Positions 23,646 through 32,426 are shown, counted from the first letter of the stretch. The stretch is 64,000 nt of DNA from Labedella endophytica (GCF_003990045.1 NZ_RZGZ01000001.1:372001-436000); one strand, 5' to 3'. Numbers and translations are program-made. The notes: generated by a model from the letters alone, not told the origin.

Positions 23646-23750
23646 CCGCCTGTCGCGCGCCGACGAGGGTCCGCAGCCGCGCCGCAGGCGCAATGTCCCT
23701 CCACGGGGCCGCGAGTAGGGGATCATGGGGACGATCGAGAGGATGGACCC

Positions 23751-24899
23751 ATGAGAAACCCGTTCGGGCATGCGCACGACTCGGCGCACATCGACGTCAC
23801 CACGGTGAAGGCCGACGGTTATGGACCCATGCCCATCGTGCGCATCAACGCGTTCAAGATGGGCCTGCTCGGAGGCCTCGGGGTCCTCCTCGCCGTGGTC
23901 ATCGGGGGCATCGTCACGCAACTGTCCACGGTGCTCGTCTACGTCGGTCTCGCGCTCTTCCTCGCGCTCGGGCTCGATCCCCTCGTGTCCCTCATCGAAC
24001 GGAAGCTGCCGCGGCCCGCCGCGATCGCGATCGTCGTGCTCGGGGCGATCCTGGCCGTCGCCGGGATTCTCTTCGCCATCATCCCGGTTCTCGTCAAGCA
24101 GACGACCAACCTGATCGACGAGCTGCCCGGCTACGTCGACGACATCCTCGCGAGCACCTGGTACAACAATCTCGAGGACATGTTCGGGGACGGATTCCAG
24201 GACGCCGTCTCGAGTGCCCTCACCTTCGTCCAGGACCCGGGCAACCTCCTGTCGATCGGCGGCGGCATCGTCGCCGTCGGTGCCGGCGTCGCGTCGGGAA
24301 TCACGGCGGTCACGATCGTCACGATCCTCACGCTCTACTTCCTCGGCTCGCTCCGCGCCATGAAGCGTGCGCTCTACCGCTTCATCCCCGCCTACCGCCG
24401 TGAGTCGTTCGCCGACGTGACGGACCAGGTCACGAGCGCCGTCGGCCGCTATGTCATGGGCCAGGTGAGCCTCGCTCTCGTGAACGGCGTGCTGAGCTTC
24501 ATCTACCTGTCGATCATCGGGGCGCCGCTCCCGGCCCTCCTCGCTCTCCTCGCCTTCATCGGTTCGCTCATCCCGCTCGTCGGAACGCTGTCGGCGTCGA
24601 TCATCATCACGGCGCTGTGCTTCTTCAACTCGCCCGAGACGGCGCTCGCGGCCGGAATCTACTACCTCATCTACATGCAGATCGAGGCGTACGTCCTGAG
24701 CCCGCGCATCATGAGCAAGGCGGTGTCGGTGCCCGGAGCGATCGTCGTGATCGCGGCCGTCGGCGGCGGCGCGCTCGGCGGTGTGCTCGGCGCTCTCGTG
24801 GCGATCCCCATCGCGGCGTCGGCGCTCATCATCATCCAGAAGGTCGTCTTCCCCAGTCAGGACGCCAAAGCGGCGCCGCCTCCCGTCGCCGCTTCGTAG
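23751..24899 (+). CDS. AI-2E family transporter (PerM/YdiK type)
   Basis: A 382-residue membrane protein with about eight helices. Diagnostic stretches are FLALGLDPLVSLIERKLPRP after the first helices, the periplasmic segment VKQTTNLIDELPGYVDDILA, and YVMGQVSLALVNGVLSFIYL with FIGSLIPLVGTLSASI near the end. Family members export autoinducer-2 or small compounds or act in Na+/H+ exchange; the substrate is unknown. GAGAGGA precedes the ATG. Its TAG stop starts the -10 box of the next gene. Confidence 0.92.
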   Translation: MRNPFGHAHDSAHIDVTTVKADGYGPMPIVRINAFKMGLLGGLGVLLAVVIGGIVTQLSTVLVYVGLALFLALGLDPLVSLIERKLPRPAAIAIVVLGAILAVAGILFAIIPVLVKQTTNLIDELPGYVDDILASTWYNNLEDMFGDGFQDAVSSALTFVQDPGNLLSIGGGIVAVGAGVASGITAVTIVTILTLYFLGSLRAMKRALYRFIPAYRRESFADVTDQVTSAVGRYVMGQVSLALVNGVLSFIYLSIIGAPLPALLALLAFIGSLIPLVGTLSASIIITALCFFNSPETALAAGIYYLIYMQIEAYVLSPRIMSKAVSVPGAIVVIAAVGGGALGGVLGALVAIPIAASALIIIQKVVFPSQDAKAAPPPVAAS

Positions 24900-24902
24900 A
24901 AT
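24897..24902 (+). promoter_or_regulatory. -10 box TAGAAT overlapping the AI-2E transporter stop
   Basis: The TAG stop (24897-24899) begins TAGAAT; six bases later is a GTG at 24909 that opens an 8-codon ORF. This is the same arrangement as at 11363, 40148, 40928 and 54660. Confidence 0.5.
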
Positions 24903-24908
24903 CGTCCC

Positions 24909-24935
24909 GTGACCCGACGCGTGAGGAACCCATGA
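24909..24935 (+). CDS. Putative leaderless 8-codon mini-ORF coupled to the DMT gene
   Basis: GTG at 24909 encodes VTRRVRNP and stops at TGA 24933-24935, which overlaps the ATG of the next gene (ATGA). It starts six bases after TAGAAT. Ribosomes loading on a leaderless mRNA would finish exactly at the next start, coupling translation. It may instead be an accident of a short leader. Confidence 0.4.
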   Translation: MTRRVRNP

Positions 24936-25831
24936 TCGAGGACGACCTGATTCCGTCCGTGACGCCGTACCAGGCGATCGGAATCCCCATCGCCCTGCTC
25001 GCGGCCGTCCTGCTCGCGCTCGGCACCCACTACCAGTCGAAGGGCGTCGGCAAGGCCTCGACCATCGGCGAGGGTTTCGGAATCCGCGAGCTGCCGCTGC
25101 TGCTGAAGCGCCCGTCCTGGCTCATCGGGACGCTGCTGCTCGGGTCCGCGGTGATCCTCCAGCTGACCGCCCTCGGCTTCGCCCCCCTCATCGTCGTCCA
25201 GCCCCTCGGGGCGATCGCCCTCGTCATCACCGCGCTCCTGGGCGCACGTGAGGTGAAGCGCCGCCTCGACCGGGTCGAGATCCGCTCCATCGCCCTGTGC
25301 GTCGGCGGCATCGCGATCTTCGTGACGGCCGCGGCGATCTTCGCCCACGAGGAGCCGATCCGCGAGCCGCAGCTGCTCATCATCCTCGGGCTGCTCGTCG
25401 TCGTCTACGCCACGGCCGTCGTGCTCTACGCGAGGCGTCACGCCAAGCTGCGCGCGCCGTTCTACATCGTCGCGGCCGGTGTCCTCTACGGCTTCGTCGT
25501 CACCCTCGCGAAGGTCGTCATCAACCGCGTCCTCACGGAGAACTTCGGCTGGCTGTCGATCGTGTGCATCGTCGCTCTCGTCGCGACCCTCGCGCTCGGC
25601 GTCTTCTTCGTGCAGAAGGCCTACCTGTCCGGGAAGGCGTCGCTCGTCGTCGCCGGACTCACGGTCATCGACCCGATCGTCGCGGTGGGCCTCGGGATCG
25701 TCGTCCTGGGGGAGGCCGCCGCCGCTCCGTTCTACGCCATCATCATCTTCCTCTTCGCGGGTGCGATGGCGGGCTACGGGGTCTGGACGCTCGCGCAGCA
25801 CGGGGACGCCGAGCACCGCGAGACCGCCTGA
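24932..25831 (+). CDS. DMT-superfamily membrane transporter (NIPA/EamA-like)
   Basis: A 299-residue protein with about nine or ten membrane helices. The order IALLAAVLLALGTHYQSKGV, LLLKRPSWLIGTLLLGSAVI, FAPLIVVQPLGAIALVITAL resembles the magnesium-transporter NIPA-like branch of the drug/metabolite transporter superfamily. The late helix ASLVVAGLTVIDPIVAVGLG with GEAAAAPF is typical for it. Substrate unknown. GAGGAA precedes the ATG. Confidence 0.82.
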   Translation: MIEDDLIPSVTPYQAIGIPIALLAAVLLALGTHYQSKGVGKASTIGEGFGIRELPLLLKRPSWLIGTLLLGSAVILQLTALGFAPLIVVQPLGAIALVITALLGAREVKRRLDRVEIRSIALCVGGIAIFVTAAAIFAHEEPIREPQLLIILGLLVVVYATAVVLYARRHAKLRAPFYIVAAGVLYGFVVTLAKVVINRVLTENFGWLSIVCIVALVATLALGVFFVQKAYLSGKASLVVAGLTVIDPIVAVGLGIVVLGEAAAAPFYAIIIFLFAGAMAGYGVWTLAQHGDAEHRETA

Positions 25832-26044
25832 CCTGCGGATCCCGGACGCGACCGGCGATCCGGACGAACCATCTCCACTCGTCGGTCGGCGTCCCCTGAT
25901 CGGGGGTCATCAGGGCGCCTCGGCCCGTATATCAGCGGAAATCGTGGCTGATTCGTGAGGCGGACGCGTGACGCGGCACCCTCCGGCCGCTTACCATAAA
26001 TTGACGGCCTCTGTGGGTCGTCGGCGTGCGCGAGGGGACATCAG

Positions 26045-27424
26045 GTGGTAGAAAAGCTCGAATGGGCACCGGCGGAGCCGGAACGCAAGAAGCGGCGTCT
26101 CGGCCTCTGGCTCGGGATCCCCGGAGGCGTTCTCGCCGTCGGAGCGACGGTCGCGTCGCTCGTCCTCGTCGCGCCCGGCGTGAGCGCCGCGGGCGCCGAC
26201 ATGGGCTGGCGCACGAGCGCCCTCGCCGCCCAGTCGATCTCCGACTCGCTCGCGGCCCTCGAGGTCACGGTCGTCGACGACGGGAGCGACGCCACGCTCA
26301 CCGGCGCGGAGCTCGGCCTGTCCGTGGATGCCGAGGCCGTGGCTCAGCAGGCCCACGACGACCACCCCCTCTGGAACGTAGGCAGCTGGAACACCGGTTC
26401 GTTGCCGCTCGATGTCCAGATCGACGAGGAGACCGCGGTCGCGGCGCTCCAGAGCGCCGTCCCCGACCTGTTCGCCGAGCCGGTCGACGCGGGCGTCGCC
26501 TACGACGGGGCGTCGAAGACCTTCACGGCGGTCGCCGCCACCGCTGGACGCGGCGTCGACGTCGCCTCCCTCGCCGCGAGCATCTCGGCCGCCCTCACGG
26601 ACGGCGGGAACGCCATCACCGTCACGCCCACGACCCGCGAGGTGGAGGCTGACGTCACGACAGCCACCGCGGAGACGCAGGCCACGTCGCTCAACACGAT
26701 GATCGCCCAGGCCGGCTTCTACATCGACGGTGAGAAGGCCGTCGGCATCGACCCCGCCACGGTCGCATCCTGGCTCACGGTCGAGCCGGAGGGCACGGGT
26801 TTCACGGTCACGGTCGATCGCGCGGCCATCGACCCGGTCGTCGCCCCGCTCGCCGAGTCGGTCAATCGCGACGCCGTCGACGAGCGCGTCGTCACGGACT
26901 CCGCCGGCAAGCGCCTCCGTGTCATCCAGAAGGGCCAGGACGGCTGGCAGCTCGCCACGATCGACGGAGTCGCCGACGCCTTCGCGCAGCAGCTCGCCGC
27001 GGGAGACGGTGTGTACGACCTGGACGTCGCCGTCCAGGAGTCCAAGAGCATCGAGCTCTACCGCCGCATCGACGTGGACAAGAGCGACGGACTCACGCGC
27101 CTGTACGAGAACGAGAAGCTCGTCGCGACGTACTCGATGGCGATCGGCAAACCCGGCACGCCCACGGACAACGGCAACTTCCGCGTCTACGCCCAGCTCG
27201 TCAAGCAGGACATGGGCTGCGTCCCCGGCTTCGACTACTGCACGGAGAACGTGCCGTGGGTCACCTACTTCAACGGCGACCAGGGTCTCCACGGGACCTA
27301 CTGGCACAGCAACTTCGGTGCCGGCGCCATGATGAGCCACGGTTGCGTCAACCTCACCATCAGCGCGGCGGAAGCCGTCTACCGCTTCGCGCAGGTCGGC
27401 ACCGAGGTGTCGGTCCACGACTGA
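26045..27424 (+). CDS. L,D-transpeptidase (YkuD) with peptidoglycan-binding repeats
   Basis: A 459-residue membrane-anchored enzyme that forms 3-3 cross-links in peptidoglycan or attaches proteins. A single helix near 22-45 (LGLWLGIPGGVLAVGATVAS) leads to an extracellular part with peptidoglycan-binding-type repeats (about 60-330). The catalytic YkuD domain follows, with HGTYWHSNFG and Cys434 in MSHGCVNL. GTG start with GAGGGG upstream. An RKKRR-like patch (ERKKRRLG) lies just before the helix, consistent with an N-in orientation. Confidence 0.93.
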   Translation: MVEKLEWAPAEPERKKRRLGLWLGIPGGVLAVGATVASLVLVAPGVSAAGADMGWRTSALAAQSISDSLAALEVTVVDDGSDATLTGAELGLSVDAEAVAQQAHDDHPLWNVGSWNTGSLPLDVQIDEETAVAALQSAVPDLFAEPVDAGVAYDGASKTFTAVAATAGRGVDVASLAASISAALTDGGNAITVTPTTREVEADVTTATAETQATSLNTMIAQAGFYIDGEKAVGIDPATVASWLTVEPEGTGFTVTVDRAAIDPVVAPLAESVNRDAVDERVVTDSAGKRLRVIQKGQDGWQLATIDGVADAFAQQLAAGDGVYDLDVAVQESKSIELYRRIDVDKSDGLTRLYENEKLVATYSMAIGKPGTPTDNGNFRVYAQLVKQDMGCVPGFDYCTENVPWVTYFNGDQGLHGTYWHSNFGAGAMMSHGCVNLTISAAEAVYRFAQVGTEVSVHD

Positions 27425-27479
27425 CGTCTCACCGTGACTGACCACCGTTCGCGGCAGGGGTCATAACGGAACGAGCACC

Positions 27480-27515
27480 AGAAAGCGGCGGGGCCCCGGG
27501 GCCCCGCCGCTTTCT
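27480..27515 (+). terminator. Perfect 36-bp palindromic terminator
   Basis: Two 18-base arms (27480-27497 and 27498-27515) with no unpaired loop and AAAG/CTTT ends, between the L,D-transpeptidase and the winged-helix gene. It can work on both strands. Confidence 0.85.
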
Positions 27516-27532
27516 CGTACGTCGTCCTCGGA

Positions 27533-27586
27533 GAGGCGTGTCGCCTGGAAGAGGCGTGTCGCCTGGAAGAGGCGTGTCGACTAGAA
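27533..27586. repeat. Three 18-bp tandem repeats ending in a stop codon
   Basis: Units at 27533-27550 and 27551-27568 are identical (GAGGCGTGTCGCCTGGAA); the third (27569-27586) differs by GACTAG for GCCTGG and thereby supplies the TAG stop of the winged-helix gene. Confidence 0.85.
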
Positions 27587-28294
27587 GAGGTCGGGCGACG
27601 GGGTCGAGGCGTGCCGGATCGACACGTCGGCGTGACGGTCGAAGCGGTAGCCGACTCCGCGGACGGTGCGGACGATGTCCTCGTACCGGCCGAGCTTCGA
27701 TCGCAGGCGCCTCACGTGCACGTCGATGGTGCGCTCGTTCGGGACACCGTCCTCGTCCGCCGCGCTCCAGAGCGAGTCGATGAGCTCCGAGCGGCCCACG
27801 GTGCGGCCCTCGCGCAGCACGAGGAACTGGAGCAGCTCGAACTCCTTGTAGGTGAGCTGGGCGATCTCGTTGTCGAGCACGACGCGCTTGCGGGAGATGT
27901 CGATGACGACGCCGGAGTGCGCGCGGTCGAGCTCGTCGGCCTCCTCGTCGTCGACGCTCCGGTGACGAGCGAGCGCGGCGGGCTCCTGCAGGGCGAGTCG
28001 GACGACGTCCACGTCACGACCGCCGACGCCCTCGGGTGCCAGGGCGACGGCGGCGTAGGTCTCGGAGGAGGGCACGAGGTCAGCGGCGAGGGCCTTGAGG
28101 GCCTGCACGAGGGCGCCGAGGTCGGTGCCCGCCGCGGCCGCCTTGGCCTCGTCGACGCCGACGTAGAGGACGAAGCCGCGGGCCTCTGCGCCGTCCGGGA
28201 CGGCGCTCAGGCGACGCCCGGCCGTCTCGGCGGAGGGCTGTCGATCGAGCTGCTGCTCGTAGGAGGGGTGGGAATCGATGTGGGCGAGAGTCAT
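27581..28294 (-). CDS. Winged-helix regulator without receiver domain
   Basis: A 237-residue DNA-binding protein. The C-terminal OmpR-type winged helix (about 125-220) is clear: LTYKEFELLQFLVLREGRTV, then RTIDVHVRRLRSKLG and IVRTVRGVGYRFD. The N-terminal part (about 38-115) has one strand-rich segment (RGFVLYVGVDEAKAAAAGTD) but no Asp pattern of a receiver, so it is not a normal response regulator. AAGGA precedes the ATG. About 200 bases upstream on the same strand is a micropeptide ORF with its own promoter, and 18-bp repeats follow the stop. Targets unknown. Confidence 0.85.
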   Translation of the reverse strand: MTLAHIDSHPSYEQQLDRQPSAETAGRRLSAVPDGAEARGFVLYVGVDEAKAAAAGTDLGALVQALKALAADLVPSSETYAAVALAPEGVGGRDVDVVRLALQEPAALARHRSVDDEEADELDRAHSGVVIDISRKRVVLDNEIAQLTYKEFELLQFLVLREGRTVGRSELIDSLWSAADEDGVPNERTIDVHVRRLRSKLGRYEDIVRTVRGVGYRFDRHADVSIRHASTPSPDLF

Positions 28295-28454
28295 GGGGTG
28301 TCCTTGATGATGAGGAAGGTCGTCGACCTGTCGGTTCGAGCACGTCGCCGATTCGATCGGGATGCTCGGGGGAGCCGTGGCAGGCTCGGGGGTGTCGGGC
28401 CGCTCACGAAGGGGCGGATCATCCGACGGTGGATCCGGAACGGGATCCGCAGGT

Positions 28455-28473
28455 GTTCGGCGTGTGGCCGAAC
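28455..28473 (-). promoter_or_regulatory. Hairpin after the micropeptide stop codon
   Basis: GTTCGGC (28455-28461) pairs with GCCGAAC (28467-28473) around 5 bases, about 20 bases past the micropeptide stop on the minus strand. It could pair or open depending on ribosome progress. Confidence 0.5.
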
Positions 28474-28492
28474 GTGGGCGAATGGCGCAGGA

Positions 28493-28594
28493 TCAGCGGC
28501 ACATTCGACAACAGATGGCGACGCGGCCGGCCATCATCATGCCGGCAGTCCCGTGAGGCTCGAAGGAGCTCAGGACGTACGCGTTGTCAGTCAT
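28493..28594 (-). CDS. Leaderless Cys-containing micropeptide (candidate regulatory leader)
   Basis: A 33-codon ORF, MTDNAYVLSSFEPHG... with the C-terminal sequence AGRVAICCRMCR. It starts with an ATG placed seven bases after an AATAAT -10 box, which in turn is 18 bases from TTGACA, so the mRNA should begin at the A of the ATG. The ending with three Cys and three Arg codons is what a Cys- or sulfur-responsive leader peptide would look like, as known for poly-Cys uORFs in mycobacteria. It lies on the same strand and 198 bases in front of the winged-helix gene. It may also be a functional small protein. Confidence 0.6.
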   Translation of the reverse strand: MTDNAYVLSSFEPHGTAGMMMAGRVAICCRMCR

Positions 28595-28601
28595 GTGGAT
28601 G

Positions 28602-28631
28602 ATTATTCACAGGGCCGACGCAGTGTGTCAA
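28602..28631 (-). promoter_or_regulatory. Consensus promoter of the micropeptide and winged-helix gene
   Basis: On the minus strand there is a perfect -35 TTGACA (28626-28631), an 18-base spacer and AATAAT (28602-28607). The ATG at 28594 is at the expected +1. This is one of the best promoter matches in the window. Confidence 0.75.
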
Positions 28632-28797
28632 TTCATTGCACAAGGTGACGAAAAACGATCGCCTAGCGCAGATTATGCGATCAGTATCCGATCCCGCGAG
28701 GAATCTGCGAGACGGTCGCGATGCTCGGTTGGCTCGTGAAGGTCCTTCGGGCACCGCATCCGAGGTATCCGTGCCCGGATGCAGCCGCAGGACGTGC

Positions 28798-28831
28798 GAA
28801 CGGCCCGACGGCCGAAGCCGACGGGCCGTTC
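28798..28831 (-). terminator. Terminator after upp
   Basis: A 15-bp stem (28798-28812 with 28817-28831) with one mismatch and a 4-base loop, about 25 bases downstream of the upp stop. Confidence 0.7.
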
Positions 28832-28854
28832 CCGGCGGAGCATGAGTGCTCGGG

Positions 28855-29487
28855 TTACACCAGGCCGTAGAGGCGGTCGCCCGCGTCGCCGAGTCCCGGC
28901 ACGATGTAACCGTTCTCGTCGAGGCGTTCGTCGAGTGCGCCGAGCACGATGGTGACGTCGCGGCCCTCCGTGGCCTTCTCGAGCGCCGCGATGCCCTCGG
29001 GGGCGGCGAGCAGGCAGATGGCCGTCACGTCGACGGCGCCGCGATCGAAGAGGAACTCGATGGCCGCCCCGAGGGAGCCGCCGGTCGCGAGCATCGGGTC
29101 GAGGACGAAGCACTGCCGGTCGGACAGGTCGTCGGGGAGCCTCTCCGCGTACGTGGTGGGCTCGAGGGTCTCCTCGTTGCGCACCATGCCGAGGAATCCG
29201 ACCTCGGCCGTGGGCAGCAGCTTCACCATGCCGTCGAGCATGCCGAGGCCGGCGCGCAGGATCGGGACCACGAGGGGCCGGGGGCGGCTGATCTCGAGGC
29301 CCTCCGTCCGTGTCACGGGCGTCTGGATCGTGACGGTCTCCGTGCGCACGTTCCGCGTCGCCTCGTACGCGAGCAGCGTGACGAGCTCCTCGGTGAGTGC
29401 GCGGAAGACCGGCGACGGGGTCCGCTCGTCCCGCAGCACGGTGAGCTTGTGGGTGATGAGGGGGTGGTCGGCAACATGCACTCGCAT
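28855..29487 (-). CDS. upp: Uracil phosphoribosyltransferase
   Basis: A 210-residue enzyme that makes UMP from uracil and PRPP in pyrimidine salvage. The PRPP loop [14 protein letters not shown] is near residue 133 and the uracil-binding end reads [29 protein letters not shown] is the other conserved stretch. Length is normal for the family. The ATG at 29487 lies seven bases after TAGGTT, so the gene is probably leaderless. Divergent from tadA with a 36-bp gap; this pairing is common in actinobacteria. Confidence 0.97.
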   Translation of the reverse strand: MRVHVADHPLITHKLTVLRDERTPSPVFRALTEELVTLLAYEATRNVRTETVTIQTPVTRTEGLEISRPRPLVVPILRAGLGMLDGMVKLLPTAEVGFLGMVRNEETLEPTTYAERLPDDLSDRQCFVLDPMLATGGSLGAAIEFLFDRGAVDVTAICLLAAPEGIAALEKATEGRDVTIVLGALDERLDENGYIVPGLGDAGDRLYGLV

Positions 29488-29523
29488 AGGCTCTAACCTA
29501 CCGGTTCGCCCCGTCTCGAAAGG

Positions 29524-30006
29524 ATGCACATCGTGACGATCGACGAGAGGGTCCGGGACGCGATGGCCGTGGCGCTCGCCGAGGCGCGGGCGGCGCTCGA
29601 CACGGGCGACGTGCCGGTCGGCGCCGTCGTCGTCGACGGGGCTGGTCGCATCGTCGGTCGCGGTCGTAACCGCAAGGAGGCCGACCACGATCCCACGGCC
29701 CACGCCGAGATGCTCGCCATCCGGGAGGCCGCGTCGACGCTCGGGGACTGGCGACTGGCCGGCTGCACCCTCGTCGTGACCCTCGAGCCGTGCGTCATGT
29801 GTGCGGGGGCCGTCGTGGCCGCGCGCCTCGATCGGCTCGTCTTCGGCGCGTGGGACGACAAGGCCGGTGCGGCCGGGTCCGCTTTCGACCTCGTCAGGGA
29901 GCGGCGATTGAACCACCGTGTCGAGGTGATCGGGGGCGTCGAGGAGGAATCCTGCTCGCGACTGCTCACCGACTTCTTCCGTGGCGAGGCGCCGACCTCC
30001 ACTTGA
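29524..30006 (+). CDS. tadA: tRNA adenosine(34) deaminase TadA
   Basis: A 160-residue zinc deaminase that converts A34 to inosine in tRNA-Arg(ACG). The zinc and proton-shuttle residues are His60 and Glu62 in HAEMLA and Cys90/Cys93 in EPCVMCAGA. The segment DVPVGAVVV and the [16 protein letters not shown] loop fit TadA. AAAGG lies before the ATG at 29524. The end of the gene is convergent with an amidotransferase gene five bases away. Confidence 0.95.
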   Translation: MHIVTIDERVRDAMAVALAEARAALDTGDVPVGAVVVDGAGRIVGRGRNRKEADHDPTAHAEMLAIREAASTLGDWRLAGCTLVVTLEPCVMCAGAVVAARLDRLVFGAWDDKAGAAGSAFDLVRERRLNHRVEVIGGVEEESCSRLLTDFFRGEAPTST

Positions 30007-30011
30007 GAGGG

Positions 30012-30743
30012 TCAGCGCGTGGTCGGCTCGTTCCCGGCTGCCGCGGTGGTGGTCGGCTGGAGGCCGTCGAGGAACTCGCCGAACATCCGGCGCGACGCCT
30101 CGGAGGCGGCGCCGATGTGCCGCTCCGCCTGCGCACGGAGCTCCTCCGGGTCGATCCCCTCGCTCGCGAGGCTGTCGAGTCCGTCGTCGACCCAGCGCGC
30201 GAACATCTCCCGGGTGATCTCGGGGTGGAACTGCACGGCGAACGCCGTACGGCCGAGGGCGAAGGCCTGGTTCCCGTACCGCTCGGTGCTCGCGAGAGAG
30301 GTCAACGAGACGGGGAGGGAGAAGGTATCCCCGTGCCACTCGCAGACGGGGACACCGGCGATGTGCCGGAGGGGCGACGAGAGGCCGTCCTCGGAGGGTT
30401 CTACCGCGATGAAGCCGATCTCGGAGCCCGAAGCACCCCGATGCACGGAGCCACCGAGTGCCGCCGCCATGATCTGCGCGCCGAAGCAGATGCCGAGCAT
30501 GGGAGCTCCGTGGTCGAGCCGCTCCCGCACGAGCTCGAGCTCCGGAGCGATGTAGTCGTGCTCCTCGTAGACGGCGTCCTCCGAGCCGAGCACCACGACG
30601 AGGTCCCACGGCTCGCGGGCGGCCGTCGACACGCTCGCCTCGCTCGCGTCGATGAGGGTCACCGCGTAGCCCCGCTCCCGGAGCACGGGCTCCAGGTTCC
30701 CGAGCCCGCCCGCCTCGAAATGGCGGATCGCGAGCGCGCGCAT
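30012..30743 (-). CDS. Class I glutamine amidotransferase-like protein
   Basis: A 243-residue protein of the GMP-synthase-type glutamine amidotransferase family. The nucleophile is Cys86 in GICFGAQ, with His173 and Glu175 in QFHPE, so the triad is intact. It carries no synthetase domain, so the ammonia acceptor would be in another protein, or it hydrolyses gamma-glutamyl compounds like PuuD relatives. Its ATG overlaps the stop of the upstream kinase gene (ATGA), as the last gene of a three-gene operon. Confidence 0.85.
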   Translation of the reverse strand: MRALAIRHFEAGGLGNLEPVLRERGYAVTLIDASEASVSTAAREPWDLVVVLGSEDAVYEEHDYIAPELELVRERLDHGAPMLGICFGAQIMAAALGGSVHRGASGSEIGFIAVEPSEDGLSSPLRHIAGVPVCEWHGDTFSLPVSLTSLASTERYGNQAFALGRTAFAVQFHPEITREMFARWVDDGLDSLASEGIDPEELRAQAERHIGAASEASRRMFGEFLDGLQPTTTAAAGNEPTTR

Positions 30744-31675
30744 CAGGACTCGGCGACGAGGATCGAGGCCGCCAGCGGGTGCCCCGGCGATACGTCGAGC
30801 AGCGCCGCGACGCCGTCGATCGGTTCGCCGAGGGCATCGGAGAGCTGCGCCCCGGGGGCCTCGAGGGCGAGCGCCTCGGCGAGTGCGCCCCGCATGAGGT
30901 CCGATCGCGTCACCGGGGCCCCGACGGCGCCGACCCGCGTCGGCGAACCGGGCTCCCAGCCCGTCCGGCGCAGGGCCGTCGCTGCCGAGTGGGCCAGTTC
31001 CCCGGCCGCGCCGCGAACGATCCGCAGCGCTACGGCGTCGCCGGCCGCGGCCGATTCGATGACCGTCCGCGCGAACGACGCCACGAGGGAGACCCGCCGC
31101 TCGTCGCCCTGGATCACCATGTAGAGCTCGTCGAGGGCGCCGAAGCGCTCGCGGGCCGCCGCTTCGAGCACGGTCGCCTCCGCTCGCCCGTCGAAGGCGC
31201 GCATGGCGGCGTCCAGTCCCGCTCGTCCGATCCAGAAGCCGCTGCCCACGTCACCGACGAGATAGCCCCAACCGTCGACCTTCGCGACGGCCGTATCGGA
31301 GACGGCGAGGATGACGACCCCGGTGCCGACGGCGAGCATCGCCCCCGTCGCGGTCCCGTTCGCAGCGAGGTACCCGCTCACCGAGTCGTGAGCGAGCGCC
31401 ACCCGACGAACGCCGAGCGGGGCGACCGCGGTGAGGAGGACGTCGGGTCGGGACGCCGCCGGGGTGAGGCCGGAGAGCCCGAGCGCGAGGGCGTCGACGG
31501 AGTGGCCGGACGTCTCGCTCAGCTCGGTCGCGAACGCGGCCACCTGTGGCAGGATCGGCCGATCGGTCAGGAGTCCCGGCGCCTCGTGCTCCACCACTAC
31601 GGTCCCCGCGGCATCCGTCATCCGGAGCCGAGTGCCCGTCTGACCGCCGTCGATGGCGAGCCGCGTCCCGGTCAC
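30743..31675 (-). CDS. BadF/BadG-type sugar kinase (N-acetylglucosamine-kinase-like)
   Basis: A 310-residue ASKHA ATPase. The phosphate-1 loop is [13 protein letters not shown] at the start, and the adenosine and hinge region shows [13 protein letters not shown] followed by [14 protein letters not shown], as in N-acetylglucosamine kinases of the BadF/BadG/BcrA/BcrD family. It probably phosphorylates an amino sugar or a similar metabolite. The GTG at 31675 overlaps the stop of the SGNH hydrolase gene. Sitting between a hydrolase and an amidotransferase, it may serve cell-wall sugar recycling; this is inference. Confidence 0.85.
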   Translation of the reverse strand: MTGTRLAIDGGQTGTRLRMTDAAGTVVVEHEAPGLLTDRPILPQVAAFATELSETSGHSVDALALGLSGLTPAASRPDVLLTAVAPLGVRRVALAHDSVSGYLAANGTATGAMLAVGTGVVILAVSDTAVAKVDGWGYLVGDVGSGFWIGRAGLDAAMRAFDGRAEATVLEAAARERFGALDELYMVIQGDERRVSLVASFARTVIESAAAGDAVALRIVRGAAGELAHSAATALRRTGWEPGSPTRVGAVGAPVTRSDLMRGALAEALALEAPGAQLSDALGEPIDGVAALLDVSPGHPLAASILVAES

Positions 31676-32310
31676 GAGCGGGCCGCCTCGGAGTCGTGGC
31701 CCGTCACGGTGTGCAGCCAGAGGGCGGCGAGCGCATCGTGGCCCTCCGGCGTGGGGTGGACCCCGTCCGCCGTGAGCGCAGCAGCCCCGCGCTCGACGGC
31801 GAGGCGCGAGAGCTCGGTGTCGGCGGGCACGAGGACGGCGTCGAACTCTGCGGCGAGGGTGCGCACGGCCGCGATCTTCGGATCGAGATCCTCGCGCCAC
31901 GTCTTCTGTGCGCGCAGCACGGGCAGGAGGAAGGGTTCGATCAGGACGAGGGCGATGCCCGCGTCACGAGAGGCCGCGAGCATCGAGCGGTAGCGGTCGG
32001 CGAACTCCTCGACCCCCGTCTCGTCGTCGGCGTCGTAACGGCGCCAGGTGTCGTTGATCCCGAGGAGGACGGAGAGGACGTCTGGCCGGTGCGCCAGGAC
32101 GTCCTCGGAGAAGCGCGCGAGCAGATCCGCGGCCCGATCGCCGCCGATGCCCGTGTTGACGACCTCGACGCCCTGGAAGCGCGGCGCATCGGCGATTCGC
32201 CGCACATAGCCGTCGCCGAGCCCGTCGCCCACGCCGTCCCGGCGCCCGGTGTCCGTGATGCTGTCACCCGTGAAGAGAACGCGCGTCCCGCGCCCGATCG
32301 TGATCGCCAT
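31672..32310 (-). CDS. SGNH/GDSL hydrolase
   Basis: A 212-residue esterase-type hydrolase with all four blocks: block I FTGDSITD, block II NTGIGGDRA, block III VLLGINDTWR and block V DGVHPTPEGH (Ser, Gly, Asn, and Asp/His). No signal peptide is seen, so it acts in the cytosol. It begins at the ATG at 32310. It is the first gene of an operon with a BadF-type kinase and an amidotransferase, so its ester substrate may be a modified sugar. Divergent from proC. Confidence 0.9.
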   Translation of the reverse strand: MAITIGRGTRVLFTGDSITDTGRRDGVGDGLGDGYVRRIADAPRFQGVEVVNTGIGGDRAADLLARFSEDVLAHRPDVLSVLLGINDTWRRYDADDETGVEEFADRYRSMLAASRDAGIALVLIEPFLLPVLRAQKTWREDLDPKIAAVRTLAAEFDAVLVPADTELSRLAVERGAAALTADGVHPTPEGHDALAALWLHTVTGHDSEAARS

Positions 32311-32426
32311 CGTTTCGTGTCGTCTCCCCGTCGATGAGGCGGCGCTCGCCGCCACCGAGCCACGATAGCGCCTCGCGGGGTCGCGACCGCCCGGGGTGGG
32401 CGGCCTCGCGTCTCTAGGATGGATCA

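Noticed and set aside
28362-28556. 64-codon plus-strand frame opposite the micropeptide
   Set aside because: Gly/Ser/Arg-rich with no ribosome-binding site; the minus-strand ORF has a strong promoter.
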